Assembly (NCBI GenBank): GCA_007376405.1
Contig: VMGD01000012.1
Span: 1 to 35,740 of the forward strand
Direction: 5' to 3'
From: Microgenomates group bacterium Gr01-1014_7
Lineage (GTDB): Bacteria > Patescibacteriota > Microgenomatia > Daviesbacterales > UBA10151
Length of the DNA stretch: 35,740 nt
The notes under the pieces were generated by a model. It was not told the DNA's origin. It did not search any database and saw only the letters and a list, made by a program, of their open reading frames with translations. A program made the position numbers and the translations under genes. Positions 21,519 through 29,645 of the stretch are shown piece by piece (within the stretch, counting starts at the first letter, position 1; every line of letters begins with the position of its first letter).

Positions 21519-22204
21519 AAAAAAATGTTCTTGGTGTCAAAATAGATGATGTCAGTATTCCAGAAATAGTGAATATAGTGGAAGGCTGGCTGAAAAAGCC
21601 CGGCAAATATTACATTGTTACCCCTAATCCGGAGATAGTAATGATGGCGCAAAAAGATGCTGAGTTAAAAAGGATAATCAATCAGGCTGATTTGGCAATA
21701 CCGGATGGAAGGGGATTAAAACTGACAGGTGATATAGTAAATAATAGTCCCGGAATAGATGTAATGGAAAGGTTAATAAAAGAGCTCAGCGAAAAGGGCG
21801 CTGCAGCAGGCTTTTTAGGAGGCAAAGGGGATGTAGCAGAGAAAACAGCTGAGTGCTTAAAGAGGAAATACCCAAAACTTCAGGTATCGTTTGCGACCTC
21901 TGGTGGGGAAGTCAATGAAGATGGTAAGTTGCTTAGGTCACTTAAGTTACTTAAGGCAGATTTGCTTTTTGTGGCTTTTGGTCCTCCAAAGCAGGAGAAG
22001 TGGATTGCCAAAAATTTACCTGAGCTTCCTATAAAAGTTGCGATGGGAGTGGGAGGAGCCTTTGATTATATATCCGGCAAAGTACCCAGAGCTCCTCAAT
22101 GGATTCGTGATCTTGGCATGGAATGGTTATTCAGGTTGATTATTCAACCATGGAGAATAAGAAGACAACTATCTTTAATTAAATATCTGCTTATGTTACG
22201 CTAA
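21515..22204 (+). CDS. WecG/TagA/CpsF family glycosyltransferase
   Basis: YYIVTPNPEIVMMAQKD; IPDGRGL; FVAFGPPKQEKWIAKN; MGVGGAFDYISGKVPRAPQWIRDLGMEWLFRLI. Confidence 0.95.
   Translation: MKKNVLGVKIDDVSIPEIVNIVEGWLKKPGKYYIVTPNPEIVMMAQKDAELKRIINQADLAIPDGRGLKLTGDIVNNSPGIDVMERLIKELSEKGAAAGFLGGKGDVAEKTAECLKRKYPKLQVSFATSGGEVNEDGKLLRSLKLLKADLLFVAFGPPKQEKWIAKNLPELPIKVAMGVGGAFDYISGKVPRAPQWIRDLGMEWLFRLIIQPWRIRRQLSLIKYLLMLR
21925..21955. repeat. 9-bp-period array in frame in the WecG-like gene
   Basis: TAAGTTGCT TAGGTCACT TAAGTTACT TAAGG. Confidence 0.8.
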
Positions 22205-22208
22205 GGTC

Positions 22209-22715
22209 ATGTTGACTTTAAAAACAAAAAAGGACCTAAAACCTGTACTCATGCAGGGCGCAAAAGGAAGTATAAAAACTCCCTACTATTTAATTCGAGA
22301 GGAGGAACAATTAATTTTTGTAGTTACCCCCGGCAAAAACGGTTCCGAATATAATAAAACAGTAGGCTATTTTAGTAATTTTGCCGGCATGCAATCTTAT
22401 CAGTGTTTATATGGTCAGGGAATAATGGTGATGCAGAGAAATGACGAGAGCGGGGAAGCAAAGGAATTTAAAATAGTTAGTTTAAATCCGGGAAGAGGGG
22501 TTGTGGTTCCGGCTGGTTGGGGAATGTGTATGGTTAATACCGGAACGAATTTTTTAGTAGTTATAAGAAACAGTTTATTGGATGAGAATTTTGAAGATTC
22601 AAACCCTATTTTGGAAAAAAGAGGCTTTGCCTATTATATAGTTGAGAAAAAAGGAGAAATCAGCTTTGAGCAAAATCCTAATTATTCTGTACATCCGCAA
22701 ATTTCTACGGAGTAG
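22209..22715 (+). CDS. Cupin-domain protein, possibly glucose-6-phosphate isomerase type
   Basis: YQCLYGQGIMVMQR...NPGRGVVVPAGWGMCMVNTGTNFLVVI. Confidence 0.6.
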   Translation: MLTLKTKKDLKPVLMQGAKGSIKTPYYLIREEEQLIFVVTPGKNGSEYNKTVGYFSNFAGMQSYQCLYGQGIMVMQRNDESGEAKEFKIVSLNPGRGVVVPAGWGMCMVNTGTNFLVVIRNSLLDENFEDSNPILEKRGFAYYIVEKKGEISFEQNPNYSVHPQISTE

Positions 22716-22959
22716 ACCCGATTATACTTTCGGAATTTTTCTGCGTAATGCCCAATAACCATAATACGGCTTCTTTTTTGTATCTTCTATCTCCACGGGA
22801 GTTAATTCTAATTGCCGGAAGTTTTCCCCGTTTGCCCCATCTTTTAATGGTTAATGCGGAAACTCGCAAAACTTGCGCCACTTCTCTTACAGTTAAAAGA
22901 TCAGGTAAATTTTCCAGTGATAACTTATCTGCCATATTTATATGGTCAGAGAAGATCAT
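22705..22959 (-). CDS. Excisionase/MerR-type helix-turn-helix protein
   Basis: LLTVREVAQVLRVSALTIKRWGKRGKLPAIRINSRGDRRYKKEAVLWLL. Start may be internal Met at 22935. Confidence 0.85.
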   Translation of the reverse strand: MIFSDHINMADKLSLENLPDLLTVREVAQVLRVSALTIKRWGKRGKLPAIRINSRGDRRYKKEAVLWLLGITQKNSESIIGSTP

Positions 22960-23040
22960 TTATGATCTTCATCTGCCATTCTGTTTCAATGTATATCATA
23001 AGAAAACAGATGGTGTCAAGAGTCGGTTTATTTATTAGGA

Positions 23041-24081
23041 TTATTTATCTGAAAGTACCTTGACTAAATAATCTTCACCCATTTTTCTAGCATCAGTTTG
23101 TTTAGTTGCGCCTAACTTGATTCCCACTAGTTCAAATAATTCCTTTGGTTTACTTTGTTGATGTAATCTCAAAAGTGGTTTATTGTCTCCATTAAATAGG
23201 GGGTTAAGTATTGAGCGTCTATAATTAGAAACCCAGCGAGAATAATCTTCAATTGGAGACCTTCCGATACCAATTTTACTAACCATTCGATCAGTAGATT
23301 CTTCTACAATAGCTTCCTCCAAGGATTTTCTAACTGCCTCATAACAGACTAAATCAGTCTTGCTATTTCCTGGTACAGGTCTTAACCTACCCACCCCTCT
23401 TATTTTAACACCTGGCTCGTTTATTTCGGGATCATCTAGAAGAGGGGCTTTTAAATGATGAAGTTCATGTATGAGTGTAGAAAAAAGTGTAATTGCGGCA
23501 GTACCTCTTGGTTTACCTTCATGAGGAAAACCATACAAAATCGTAGTCAAATTCACACCTAACCAATCTTTATCAAGCATAATCCCTCCATATTGATCAT
23601 CCGGGGTATTTTGAATAATGCAACTAGATTCTTCTAGCCTTATTCTCTTGTGGTCATCAGACCATAAGTATTTAATTCTGCCTTCAAATTCCTTAGGATC
23701 ATATCCCATTTCACTACAGAAATAAGCAACTGCTAAATTGCCAATTCTTGGAGCAATTTCTTTAAAAGATTGAGGATTCCTAAAAACTTCTTGATTTAAG
23801 TTCTGTAACTCTCTTTGATAATACTGGATAGTTTCTCTCGGAAGTAATTCTTGTGTAGAAGTTGGTACAGGAGGGGAAGTGGGTGGTCTAGGTGGTGTTT
23901 CTGATTTTGGTTGAGAAAGCGCTTTCCAAGCTAATCCCACTCCACCCAGAGCTGCTGCGGCTCCACCAATTCCTAATACTTTTAATAAAGTTCTCTTATT
24001 TGGTTGCTCAACCTGTTGTTGATACCTTTGAGTTCTTTTAGAAGAGGGTGGTGGTGATACTTCTTTTCCACGATCTGACAT
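23041..24081 (-). CDS. Membrane-anchored putative zinc metallopeptidase, family unknown
   Basis: TM KRTLLKVLGIGGAAAALGGVGLAWKAL; TLIHELHHLKAP (HExxH). Confidence 0.55.
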   Translation of the reverse strand: MSDRGKEVSPPPSSKRTQRYQQQVEQPNKRTLLKVLGIGGAAAALGGVGLAWKALSQPKSETPPRPPTSPPVPTSTQELLPRETIQYYQRELQNLNQEVFRNPQSFKEIAPRIGNLAVAYFCSEMGYDPKEFEGRIKYLWSDDHKRIRLEESSCIIQNTPDDQYGGIMLDKDWLGVNLTTILYGFPHEGKPRGTAAITLFSTLIHELHHLKAPLLDDPEINEPGVKIRGVGRLRPVPGNSKTDLVCYEAVRKSLEEAIVEESTDRMVSKIGIGRSPIEDYSRWVSNYRRSILNPLFNGDNKPLLRLHQQSKPKELFELVGIKLGATKQTDARKMGEDYLVKVLSDK

Positions 24082-24115
24082 AACTCTATTATATCAGATT
24101 ATAACCCTCTTCTAA

Positions 24116-24655
24116 TTATTGAAGCTCAATAGTTGCTCCGGCGGCTGTTAATTTGGTCTTAGCCTCTTCTGCGGTTTGTTTGTTTACACTCTCAAGTACC
24201 AGTTTTGGAGCTGCTTCTACCAGATCTTTAGCTTCTTTCAAACCTAAAGTTGGAACAAGTTCTCTAACAGCTTTAATTACTGCAATTTTATTGGCTCCAC
24301 TGGCTGAAAGAATGACATTAAAGGTAGTTTTTTCCTCCATCGGCTGTCCGACGTCCGTCGGACCGGCTTGCCCTGCACTGACTGATGCGGTGGCTACCGG
24401 TGATGTGGCTGAAACTCCAAATCGCTCTTCCAAAGCATGCACCAAATCTGCCAATTCTAAAACTGAAAGTTTTTCTATCTGTTCTATGATCTTTTCAAGA
24501 TTGGGTCCGATTGAATCGGACTTGGCTGAAACAGGTTTGGGCGCAGGTTTTGCTGCTGCTTTTGGCTCTTCTGCTGGAGCAGCTTCTTCCTGTTTGGTTT
24601 CTTCCACTGCTTCCTCAGATTTTTCAACCCTTTGTTCTACTTTTTGATCATCCAT
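24116..24655 (-). CDS. rplL: 50S ribosomal protein L7/L12 with N-terminal extension and in-frame insertion
   Basis: [44 protein letters not shown]; about 50-aa charged N-terminal extension. Confidence 0.95.
   Translation of the reverse strand: MDDQKVEQRVEKSEEAVEETKQEEAAPAEEPKAAAKPAPKPVSAKSDSIGPNLEKIIEQIEKLSVLELADLVHALEERFGVSATSPVATASVSAGQAGPTDVGQPMEEKTTFNVILSASGANKIAVIKAVRELVPTLGLKEAKDLVEAAPKLVLESVNKQTAEEAKTKLTAAGATIELQ
24340..24375. repeat. Palindromic insertion in rplL
   Basis: Core GTCCGACGTCCGTCGGAC; in-frame peptide AGPTDVGQP. Confidence 0.7.
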
Positions 24656-24661
24656 ATTAAT

Positions 24662-24745
24662 TTGTCATTCTGATCCGGCTTTACCGGAGAAGAATCTCTC
24701 ACGAATGTGAGATCCTTCGCTAATCGCTCAGGATGACGCTTGTGC
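24662..24745. repeat. Composite palindromic element between rplL and rplJ
   Basis: GTCATtCTGA...TCAGgATGAC outer stem; CCGGctttaCCGG; AGAATCTCTCACgaatGTGAGATcCT; GACGCttgtGCGTC. Confidence 0.7.
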
Positions 24746-25249
24746 GTCACCTCCCTTCGTTTTTTGTATCTCACTCAATGCATATACCAGATTTCTTAGA
24801 TTACCTTGCAAAACCGAAACTATTCCCTGAAGAGGAGCAACCAACACCCCGACAGTTTTACCTCTGAGCTCATCTTTAGTGGGTAAGGTAGAAAGCTGTA
24901 GAATTCTTGCCTCATCCAGAAAATCCGTACCTAAAAACCCCATCTTTATTTTACCGATTCCGGCATCTTTGAGAGCTTTAACTAGAATTTTTAAAGGGGA
25001 GATTTCATCATCATAGGAAAAAAGAGTGGCTGTAGGACCATTAAAGCTGGAAGCTGGAAGAGCACGAATGAGTAAAGTATTCTTGGTGATTGTAAATTCT
25101 GCCTGATGCTGGCGCAGCTTGTCCCGGAGGCCTGACAGTTGGTTCATACTCAGACCTTTATAATCGGTAAAAACAACCGACTTGGCCCGGCCCAGTTTAT
25201 CCTGCAAAGAGATTACCTGTTCTTCTTTTTGTTGTCTTGTTTTAGCCAT
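24728..25249 (-). CDS. rplJ: 50S ribosomal protein L10
   Basis: AKTRQQKEEQVISLQDKLGRAKSVVFTDYKGLSMNQLSGLRDKLRQHQAEFTITKNTLL. Confidence 0.95.
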   Translation of the reverse strand: MAKTRQQKEEQVISLQDKLGRAKSVVFTDYKGLSMNQLSGLRDKLRQHQAEFTITKNTLLIRALPASSFNGPTATLFSYDDEISPLKILVKALKDAGIGKIKMGFLGTDFLDEARILQLSTLPTKDELRGKTVGVLVAPLQGIVSVLQGNLRNLVYALSEIQKTKGGDAQASS

Positions 25250-25255
25250 TTTTGC

Positions 25256-25320
25256 CTCGGTGGGAAATTACGGAGATACTTCGACTACGCTCAGTATGTC
25301 GCTTCGCTCCACCCACTGTC
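25256..25320. repeat. Palindromic element / possible leader upstream of rplJ
   Basis: CGGTGGG...ATACTTCGACTACGCTCAGTAT...CCCACTG. Confidence 0.5.
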
Positions 25321-25348
25321 TTAAGCTTTGTTATTTTAGCCTATCATG

Positions 25349-26188
25349 CTACAGTTTGTCAATGCCAGGTATCCAAAGCCAGTAACCGCCTTGGGGATTA
25401 TCCGAAGGGTTGATAGCTCCGGATGGAGTTGCTGCTTTGGGAATAGGAGAAGTCCAAAGTCCGGAAGCGCCGGTTTTACCCAAATTTTTGGCCACAATGG
25501 AAAGATCAAAAGCATTGATCACTCCGTCTTTATTAAAATCCGCCGTTCCGTTCCAGTTTGAGGATTTGGAAGTTGAGCCGAAAGCCTTCTGTATAATAGA
25601 ATAATCGGCAGAGTTGATAATATTATCCTCATTTAAATCCCCGGTTATTAGATTAACTGCTTCTCCGTCATTTAAATTGGTCACAGCCGGGGCCATATAA
25701 AACTCAGATGGGGTGGCAATTTGAGCAGGGCCTTTAAGAAGAGCAGTATATTTTGTGCCACTGATGAGTCCTGCTAAAGATAAATTTGTGTAGGTTCCGC
25801 TAATCGGAAGATTAATACTGAAACTTAATATAAATTTAGGATTTGCTGAAAGAGTTCCTTCTATAATTCCTACAAATAGCTTGGTGGCTTGGTTGTCTAC
25901 AGGCCTTCCTTCCAGAGCTGCTTTTAAAGAAAGAGTGGGGCCGAATGAGGTGGCAATGGTGGAAGAAGAAGGCTCGGGTGTGGCTTCATCCGGGATGGAA
26001 AGAAGGCTTAGTTTGGCAGAAGAAGTTGCTACTTTAGGAGTGGGTTTGACAGTGGGCTTGGGTGCTATCTCTGAGGCTCTGCTTTTGACAGTTTGCTGCT
26101 GGGAAACAAGATAAGCTCCAACAGGAATGGATAGAATCAAAAAAACATATACTCCCAGCAGTAATCTTAGTTTTAAACTAGAGAACAT
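25349..26188 (-). CDS. Membrane-anchored surface protein with dockerin type I-like repeats
   Basis: N-terminal TM; GDLNEDNIINSADYSIIQKAFG and ADFNKDGVINAFDLSIVAKNLG. Confidence 0.85.
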   Translation of the reverse strand: MFSSLKLRLLLGVYVFLILSIPVGAYLVSQQQTVKSRASEIAPKPTVKPTPKVATSSAKLSLLSIPDEATPEPSSSTIATSFGPTLSLKAALEGRPVDNQATKLFVGIIEGTLSANPKFILSFSINLPISGTYTNLSLAGLISGTKYTALLKGPAQIATPSEFYMAPAVTNLNDGEAVNLITGDLNEDNIINSADYSIIQKAFGSTSKSSNWNGTADFNKDGVINAFDLSIVAKNLGKTGASGLWTSPIPKAATPSGAINPSDNPQGGYWLWIPGIDKL

Positions 26189-26216
26189 AGAATAATTGTA
26201 CTACAATATATAAATG
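26186..26216. promoter_or_regulatory. Back-to-back divergent leaderless promoters
   Basis: CAT-AGAATA-ATTGTA-C-TACAAT-ATATAA-ATG; the two -10 hexamers form the perfect palindrome ATTGTAcTACAAT. Confidence 0.65.
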
Positions 26217-27200
26217 ATAAAAATCCTCTTTAATACTTTACTGGGGCTGGTTTTAATTTTTATCTGGTCAAGATTTGTGGATTTAAATCAAATTTTTACC
26301 ACTATTTCTAAAGTAAATATCCCAAGCTTGGTAATCGTATTTTTCTTCATGCTTTTATCTCCTGTAATCCGGGCCATTAGGTTTAAGATTTTTTTAGCGG
26401 AAGTTAAAAAGGTTCCGCTTTTGGATTTGATTTATCTAAATGGAGTGGCCATGTGTCTTAATTTTTTTATTCCAATCCGGGCAGGGGAGATAGCCAAAGG
26501 AGTTTATCTTAATACTCATTACAACCTGCATTTGGGAAAATCTGTGGTCTGGACCTTTATAGATAGGTTTGTTGATTTCCTGGTAGTTTTGCTTCTGGCA
26601 GGTGTATTATTTTTTGTAATTCCGACCTCTTTAAATATAAGTTTTATTATTATTATAACGGTTATATTAACGATAGCCCTCCTATTAACCTATTTGGCAA
26701 TTTTTCAGTTAGGTTTTACTAAAAAATTAGTCAGTTTTTTGAGGCATCTATTAATAGTTGATAGCATTAAGATATATTTTGATAAATTTAGCAGCTTCAT
26801 TTTACAAGCTTTTTCTATTTTAAACAGGCACCCTAAAGATTTGGTGTTAATAACCTTTATTACTGTTTTGGCTTATGGGGCAGATGCGGCAATCTGGTAT
26901 TTTACTTTTTTATCACTTGGAGCAAATCAGGATTATTTTAAAATGTATTTGGGTCAGCTTTTATCTGCCCTGACTTATCTTATTCCAGCAGCGCCGGGGT
27001 ATGTTGGTTCGGCTGAAGCCTCGGGTCTTTTAATTCTTTCCGGGGTATTCGGAATAAACCCAAACCTGGCCTCAGCCATGATAGTTTTATTCCATATAGC
27101 TTCGGCAGTGTTTGTATTGGTATTTGGCCTAATTTCCGTATTCAGCCTTAAAATTGATCTGGGTTTGATTTTAAGGAAAGCTTTAGGAAAAGAAGCTTAA
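26214..27200 (+). CDS. Lysylphosphatidylglycerol synthase TM region / UPF0104 flippase-like membrane protein
   Basis: Multiple TM; NFFIPIRAGEIAKGVYL; LIPAAPGYVGSAEASGLLIL. Confidence 0.85.
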   Translation: MIKILFNTLLGLVLIFIWSRFVDLNQIFTTISKVNIPSLVIVFFFMLLSPVIRAIRFKIFLAEVKKVPLLDLIYLNGVAMCLNFFIPIRAGEIAKGVYLNTHYNLHLGKSVVWTFIDRFVDFLVVLLLAGVLFFVIPTSLNISFIIIITVILTIALLLTYLAIFQLGFTKKLVSFLRHLLIVDSIKIYFDKFSSFILQAFSILNRHPKDLVLITFITVLAYGADAAIWYFTFLSLGANQDYFKMYLGQLLSALTYLIPAAPGYVGSAEASGLLILSGVFGINPNLASAMIVLFHIASAVFVLVFGLISVFSLKIDLGLILRKALGKEA

Positions 27201-28006
27201 ATGCTTGTTAAATCCAGTTTAACTCCCGGGCCCATGGTGGGGGATAAGGTGACTTTTTTAATTTTGGTTTTACCCAGGGTAGAGAGAAGAATCTTAATAT
27301 TAGCCTCAAGCTCCTCATTTGGCTGGCTTAGTTTCCCCAAAGCCATATGTATAACAGGAGCTTTTGGCTCGGTTTTGTATTCTGTTTTTCCTGCCTGAAA
27401 GGATTCTACGGCTTTTTTTAGATCATCGGTAATAGTCCCTGCTTTGGGATTGGGCAGCAGTCCCTTTGGACCTAAAACTTTGGCTACTTTGGTTAGTTTG
27501 TGCATCCACTCTGGAGTGGTGATTACCAAATCAAAATCCACTTTTCCTTTGGAAATTGCATCAATTGTCTCATCAGAACCAACAAAATTTGCGCCCGATT
27601 GATCAGCGCCTTTTCCGAAGGCTAAAATGCGCAATTTTTTACCAACTGCATAGGGCAGGGAGACTAACCCGCGAAGGCCCGTTTGCAGGGTGTTTATGTG
27701 TGCTTCTAAGGTGGCATCAAATTTAGCATAAGATAACCTTTTAACCATGTCAAGTGCCTCGGGTAAGGGGTAGGTTTTGGAGCGGTCCAGGTCTTTGGAG
27801 GCCTCAAGGTATTTTTTGGATCTAGGCTTAGCTTTGCCGGGTTTCTGGGGTTCGCTAACTTGCTGTTTTTCTGGTTTGATTCCTAATTCTTCTTTTAGCT
27901 TTTCCACCAAAGCATCCTCACCCTTTTTGGGAGGTTTTGGCTTAGAAGTTTTGGATTCTTCTTGCGGCGCCGAATCATCTATTGTCTTTATCTTTGTCTT
28001 TCCCAT
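27197..28006 (-). CDS. rplA: 50S ribosomal protein L1 with N-terminal extension
   Basis: SKKYLEASKDLDRSKTYPLPEALDMVKRLSYAKFDATLEAHINT; GPKGLLPNPKAGTITDDL; SPTMGPGVKLD. Confidence 0.95.
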   Translation of the reverse strand: MGKTKIKTIDDSAPQEESKTSKPKPPKKGEDALVEKLKEELGIKPEKQQVSEPQKPGKAKPRSKKYLEASKDLDRSKTYPLPEALDMVKRLSYAKFDATLEAHINTLQTGLRGLVSLPYAVGKKLRILAFGKGADQSGANFVGSDETIDAISKGKVDFDLVITTPEWMHKLTKVAKVLGPKGLLPNPKAGTITDDLKKAVESFQAGKTEYKTEPKAPVIHMALGKLSQPNEELEANIKILLSTLGKTKIKKVTLSPTMGPGVKLDLTSI

Positions 28007-28040
28007 AATACTTAATACGTAATACTAACTACTAATTTTA
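28005..28040. repeat. 7-bp-period array between rplK and rplA
   Basis: ATAATAC TTAATAC GTAATAC TAACTAC TAATTTT. Confidence 0.8.
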
Positions 28041-28453
28041 ACCCCCATAGATCTTGCTGTGCCTTCTACAATTTTTATGGCTGCTTCTACATTTTTAGTA
28101 TTTAAATCCGGCAGTTTGGCTTCGGCTATGGATTTTATTTGAGCAGCAGAGAGAGTTCCAACAGGTTCTTTCAAAGCATTACCTGAGCCTTTTTCCAGGC
28201 TTAGAGTTTTTTTAATCATTTCTGCAACAGGGGGCTCTTTGGTTATAAAGGAAAAGGTTCTGTCTTCATAAACCGTAATCACCACAGGCAGGATATTGCC
28301 CTGCTTCTGCGCAGTTCTTTCATTAAAAGCTTTAACAAACTCCATGATGGGCAGACCATGCTGACCTAAAGCAGGCCCCACAGGGGGAGCGGCAGTGGCA
28401 GAGCCTGCAGGGATATTCAGTTTAATGTAAGTTTTTATCTTTTTAGCTGCCAT
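28025..28453 (-). CDS. rplK: 50S ribosomal protein L11
   Basis: [46 protein letters not shown] upstream. Confidence 0.97.
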   Translation of the reverse strand: MAAKKIKTYIKLNIPAGSATAAPPVGPALGQHGLPIMEFVKAFNERTAQKQGNILPVVITVYEDRTFSFITKEPPVAEMIKKTLSLEKGSGNALKEPVGTLSAAQIKSIAEAKLPDLNTKNVEAAIKIVEGTARSMGVKISS

Positions 28454-28462
28454 GATTTCTCC

Positions 28463-28996
28463 TTATAACTTTTGAACTTGTAAAAAGTCCAGTTCTACCG
28501 GTGTTTCGCGGCCAAAAATAGACACCAGCACCTTAATTTTTCCTCTTTCCTGATCAACATTATCCACTTTACCAATAAAGTCCGCAAACGGCCCATCCAC
28601 AATTTTAACAGTGTCCGAAACTTCGAATACCTGTTTATAAATGGGAGCCTCTGTTTGAGTGAATTTAACAATAGTTGCCACTTCGGCCTCGGAAATTGGA
28701 GTTGGTTTATTGCCTATACCTACAAAAGCTGTCACCCCCTGGGTAGTTCTGACAGCCAGCCAAGACTTTTCATCCAAAACCATTTTAACCAGAATATATC
28801 CGGGGAAGATTTTTTCCTTAACTGACACCTTTTTGCCTGACCTGATTTCTATCTTATCCTGCATCGGGACTAGAACTTCCAAAATTTTCTCTTCCAGATG
28901 CTCTGATTCAATTCTCTGTTTCAGGGCTACAGCCACCTTATTTTCATGGCCGGAATAGGTATGGACCACGTACCATTTAACGCTGTTATCTTCCAT
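28463..28996 (-). CDS. nusG: Transcription termination/antitermination protein NusG
   Basis: KWYVVHTYSGHENKVAVALKQRIE; FPGYILVKM; VKIVDGPFADFIGKVDNVD. Confidence 0.97.
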   Translation of the reverse strand: MEDNSVKWYVVHTYSGHENKVAVALKQRIESEHLEEKILEVLVPMQDKIEIRSGKKVSVKEKIFPGYILVKMVLDEKSWLAVRTTQGVTAFVGIGNKPTPISEAEVATIVKFTQTEAPIYKQVFEVSDTVKIVDGPFADFIGKVDNVDQERGKIKVLVSIFGRETPVELDFLQVQKL

Positions 28997-29180
28997 AGTG
29001 TTCTAGTATAAAAGCAGTTACCAGAGTCAAAATATAGTCAAGCCCTCCTAAAAGCAAACCTACAGCTACTGCCACAATTACCACCAAAACAGTATACCTG
29101 ATGGTTTGCTCACGGCTAGGCCAAGCTACTTTCCCCAGCTCCTCTCTAACCTCCTTTAAAAAACTTATGATACTTTGCAT
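28986..29180 (-). CDS. secE: Preprotein translocase SecE
   Basis: SFLKEVREELGKVAWPSREQTIRYTVLVVIVAVAVGLLLGGLDYILT. Confidence 0.95.
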   Translation of the reverse strand: MQSIISFLKEVREELGKVAWPSREQTIRYTVLVVIVAVAVGLLLGGLDYILTLVTAFILEHYGR

Positions 29181-29188
29181 TTCTACTT

Positions 29189-29215
29189 AAAAAGGGTCCT
29201 ATATTGGACCCCTTT
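29189..29215 (-). terminator. Intrinsic terminator or leader attenuator upstream of secE
   Basis: Minus strand GGGTCC-aatata-GGACCC-TTTTT ending about 9 nt before the secE ATG. Confidence 0.55.
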
Positions 29216-29252
29216 TGTCAAGTGTAACAAACAGAATGTTATAATGCAAGAG

Positions 29253-29645
29253 ATGAAACGGCACTTGGCTATTTTTAAGGGTAGTGGGGGAGAGTTGATT
29301 TTAACCGGAGCAAAAACCATTGAAAGCAGATTTTCAAAGGCAAAAATAGCCCCATTCGGGCGAATTAATAGAGGAGATTTGGTTTATATAAAACCAGCAG
29401 GAAAAGATATAATTGGTCAATTTAGAGTAAACAAAGTGATCTTTTTTGACGGGCTTGACTTAAGTGACCTAAGTAACTTAAGAAACTTATATGAAAGCGA
29501 GATAGCAATGGGTGAAGAGTACTGGAAAGAGAAAGATGACTCAAGAGTGGGTACTTTAATTTTTATAGGAGAGAGCTCCCGCTTCCTAACAGCCCCCTTA
29601 AAAATCCCCAAAAAAGACTTGCGGGGCTGGGTGGTTTTGGATTAG
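29253..29645 (+). CDS. ASCH-domain-like protein with repeat-encoded insertion
   Basis: MKRHLAIFKGSGGELILTGAKTIESRFSKAKIAPFGRINRGDLVYIKPAGKDIIGQF. Start placed at 29253 because TATAAT overlaps the upstream ATG (29244). Confidence 0.65.
   Translation: MKRHLAIFKGSGGELILTGAKTIESRFSKAKIAPFGRINRGDLVYIKPAGKDIIGQFRVNKVIFFDGLDLSDLSNLRNLYESEIAMGEEYWKEKDDSRVGTLIFIGESSRFLTAPLKIPKKDLRGWVVLD
29454..29492. repeat. 9-bp-period array in frame
   Basis: TAAGTGACC TAAGTAACT TAAGAAACT TATATG (LSDLSNLRNL). Confidence 0.85.

Noticed and set aside
24153-24647. Plus-strand ORF 164 aa
   Set aside because: Antisense to rplL; Ala/Ser-rich composition is a shadow of the L7/L12 frame.
27197-27200. Convergent overlap of the flippase-like gene and rplA stop codons at TTAA
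   Set aside because: Common outcome in compact genomes; no extra signal.
29175-29252. N-terminal extension of the ASCH-like ORF
   Set aside because: It covers the secE leader and TATAAT box; the ATG at 29244 is inside TATAATG, so 29253 is the likely start.
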